64,000 nucleotides of DNA from Mangrovimicrobium sp048323675 (GTDB lineage: Bacteria; Pseudomonadota; Gammaproteobacteria; Pseudomonadales; Halieaceae): NCBI RefSeq assembly GCF_048323675.1, contig NZ_JBLWFK010000001.1, positions 372,001 through 436,000 of the forward strand, given 5' to 3'. Numbering within the stretch: the first letter of the stretch is position 1; every line of letters starts with the position of its first letter. Of this stretch, positions 61,993-64,000 are shown piece by piece. The notes beneath the pieces were generated by a model. The model was given only the letters and a program-made list of their open reading frames with translations. It searched no databases and was not told the DNA's origin. A program made the position numbers and the translations under genes.

Positions 61993-62480
61993 GCGGGCCT
62001 CCGGTGCTTGCGAATCCACTGTTCGCTGGCATCGAGATGGCGACTGACGTCCTGCACCGGCGGCGTGGGCCGGTACTGCGCCACCAGCAGTGCGGGGTCG
62101 AAGCTTTCCTCGCCCTGGCTGTCGTTGAGGAAGCGCAACCAGGCCTCGCCGCTCATGCCGGCGACGTCGCGCCGGGGGAATGCGCGCAGGGCGACACTTT
62201 TCAGCAGTTCGTTGCTGGCGATCAGGCAGGCCAGGCCGTCGCCATTGCCGGCATAGGTCGCGCGAATGTCCGCCAGTGCGGCCAGCGCCCGCACCCGGTA
62301 GGCTTCGCGGCGCCGGCGCCGCAGCCACCAGCGCGTGGCAAGCACCAGCGCCAGCACCAGCAGTCCCGCCAGGATCCACCAGCCGGGCGCGGGCGGCCAC
62401 CAGCCGATCGCCTCGGGTTCACGCAGCGGACGCAACGCGGCCAGTGGATCGATCCCGCCGTTCGTGGATGGCGCGTTCAC
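61989..62480 (-). CDS. DUF4381 membrane protein of the Bat operon
   Basis: A 163-residue protein with a short proline-rich start, one membrane helix (about 32-52), an Arg-rich stop-transfer, and a cytoplasmic helical domain. This is the DUF4381 layout between DUF58 and BatA genes. GTG 62480 overlaps the DUF58 stop as GTGA with GGGGAG upstream; its own stop overlaps the BatA ATG. Role unknown, likely part of the MoxR/VWA membrane complex. Confidence 0.85.
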   Translation of the reverse strand: MNAPSTNGGIDPLAALRPLREPEAIGWWPPAPGWWILAGLLVLALVLATRWWLRRRRREAYRVRALAALADIRATYAGNGDGLACLIASNELLKSVALRAFPRRDVAGMSGEAWLRFLNDSQGEESFDPALLVAQYRPTPPVQDVSRHLDASEQWIRKHRRPA

Positions 62481-63418
62481 CGCCGCGACTCCCCGAAGTA
62501 GGTTTGCAGCAGGCGAAACGGCGATTCGTGGGTGTGTGCATCCAGCAGGGGGATACCGAGGCGTGCCATCTGGGCCTGTAACTGCTGGCGGCCGGCCTGC
62601 TCCTCCTGCTGGTAACGCTGGCGCAGGCGGCGGTCGGCGGTATCCAGCTGGCTGCGCTGTTCGCCGTCGGTAACCGCGTAATTGCCCGCCTGCGGCAGTT
62701 GCTCCTCGAGGGTGTCGCGACAGCACACCGCCATGATCTGCACGTGCTGCGCCAGCTGGAACAGGTGTTTGCCGGCTTCCTCGCTCTCGGCCCCGCGAAA
62801 ATCGCTGACCAGGTAGACGCTGCTGCCGGGCCGTACCACCCTGCGCAGGGCACTGAGCATGCTGCTGAAGCCGTTGCTGTTGTTGCCGCCGCTGGCGGGC
62901 AGCGCGTGGTTATAGGCGGTGATCTCGGAGAGCAGGGCGAGCACACTGCGCCGCGAGCGCCGCGGCTTCAGGTCGCGGTGGCGAGTGCCGTCGAAGACCA
63001 GGCCGCCGACCCGGTCGCCTCCCTCCAGCGCCGCCCAGGCAAACAGCGCGGCGAGTTGCGCCGCGAGTACCGACTTGAAACAGTGGCGGGAGCCGAAAAA
63101 CATGTCCGGCCGCTGGTCGACGACCACCAGTACCGGGCGCTCGCGTTCCTCCCGGAACAGCTTGGTGTGCGCCTCACCGCTGCGTGCGGTAACCCGCCAG
63201 TCGATGCTGCGGATATCGTCGCCGGGCTGGTAGGCGCGGACTTCGTCGAAATCGATGCCGCGGCCGCGGAAATTGGACTGGTTGGCGCCCGCCAGGCGGG
63301 CCAGGGCGCGTTTGCGCCGGGTGAGCTTCAGCTGCCGCGCGATGAAGCGCAGCGCAATCAGGGTCTCGAGTTCGACGTAGGCGCCCCGGGCCGGACTGTC
63401 AATCAGCTCGCGCTGCAT
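62477..63418 (-). CDS. DUF58 protein of the MoxR/Bat operon
   Basis: A 313-residue soluble protein with the DUF58 hallmarks G-x-G-x-x-F-x-E-V-R-x-Y-x-x-G-D-D-I-R-x-I-D-W-x-x-T-A-R (about residues 52-80) and a VWA-like rest. It is nearly always encoded after MoxR and before VWA genes. ATG 63418 lies 7 bases after the MoxR stop. The ribosome site is weak, so translation is probably coupled to moxR. Confidence 0.93.
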   Translation of the reverse strand: MQRELIDSPARGAYVELETLIALRFIARQLKLTRRKRALARLAGANQSNFRGRGIDFDEVRAYQPGDDIRSIDWRVTARSGEAHTKLFREERERPVLVVVDQRPDMFFGSRHCFKSVLAAQLAALFAWAALEGGDRVGGLVFDGTRHRDLKPRRSRRSVLALLSEITAYNHALPASGGNNSNGFSSMLSALRRVVRPGSSVYLVSDFRGAESEEAGKHLFQLAQHVQIMAVCCRDTLEEQLPQAGNYAVTDGEQRSQLDTADRRLRQRYQQEEQAGRQQLQAQMARLGIPLLDAHTHESPFRLLQTYFGESRR

Positions 63419-63425
63419 CGAGGCG

Positions 63426-63998
<573 letters not shown>

Positions 63999-64000
63999 CA

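Overview
The window is a GC-rich stretch of a Gram-negative chromosome, most likely from a gammaproteobacterium. The pointers are a nadK / rhomboid / YeaC-family / DUF2797 / pepN block, a QseBC-type and an AlgZR-type two-component pair, an RND efflux pair, and periplasmic quinoprotein and cytochrome c enzymes. The mix of DUF1552/DUF1592 proteins, a PQQ dehydrogenase, 2-oxoglutarate dioxygenases and a TolB-TPR protein recalls marine Cellvibrionales/Halieaceae-like bacteria. That placement is inference from gene content, not a search result.

Layout. 1-8250: tail of a probable hydrolase, a DUF3301-like protein, then a tri-haem cytochrome c, an unrecognised secreted protein, a DUF1592-family lipoprotein and a Tat-exported DUF1552 protein, followed by a response regulator and sensor kinase. 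8251-11620: an AT-rich intergenic island, queD, tRNA-Val and tRNA-Asp with a clear promoter and terminator, then a serine hydrolase and a small membrane protein set between three copies of a short inverted-ended repeat. 11626-17553: two 2-oxoglutarate/Fe(II) dioxygenases, a membrane-anchored TolB-TPR protein and an enoyl-CoA hydratase family protein. 17742-25449: two divergent units, BTAD regulator / DUF4242 / OsmC / flavin monooxygenase on the minus strand and an AhpD-like protein / cysteine synthase-glutaredoxin fusion on the plus strand. 25680-33279: KDPG aldolase, PQQ dehydrogenase, an intergenic region with unusual palindromic repeats and a hexanucleotide array, then an RND pump and its membrane fusion protein. 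33456-39878: a signalling block with TerB-like, FHA, PP2C phosphatase and Ser/Thr kinase genes plus a TonB-like periplasmic protein. 39892-45213: LytTR regulator, its kinase, an Atm1/HMT1-type ABC exporter, a second repeat-rich intergenic region, and lipA. 45275-49218: DUF2971, a PLP deaminase-like protein, DUF1853 and a zinc alcohol dehydrogenase. 49357-55449: nadK, rhomboid protease, zinc-ribbon protein, DUF1315, DUF2797, pepN. 55525-57346: a divergent LysR regulator and fatty acid hydroxylase. 57349-63998: a tightly overlapping Bat operon (MoxR, DUF58, DUF4381, BatA, BatB/TPR, BatD), cut by the window end.

The most unusual feature is a family of intergenic elements (28551-28660, 28827-28943, 43771-43903, with a core-only relative at 43998-44055). 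A related core carrying CATGGATG-type hairpins is flanked by long, nearly perfect inverted arms whose sequence differs from copy to copy. The elements occur in minus/plus pairs. Second in interest are the repeat-bracketed genes at 9540-11620 and the cysteine synthase-glutaredoxin gene cluster with its AfsR-like regulator.
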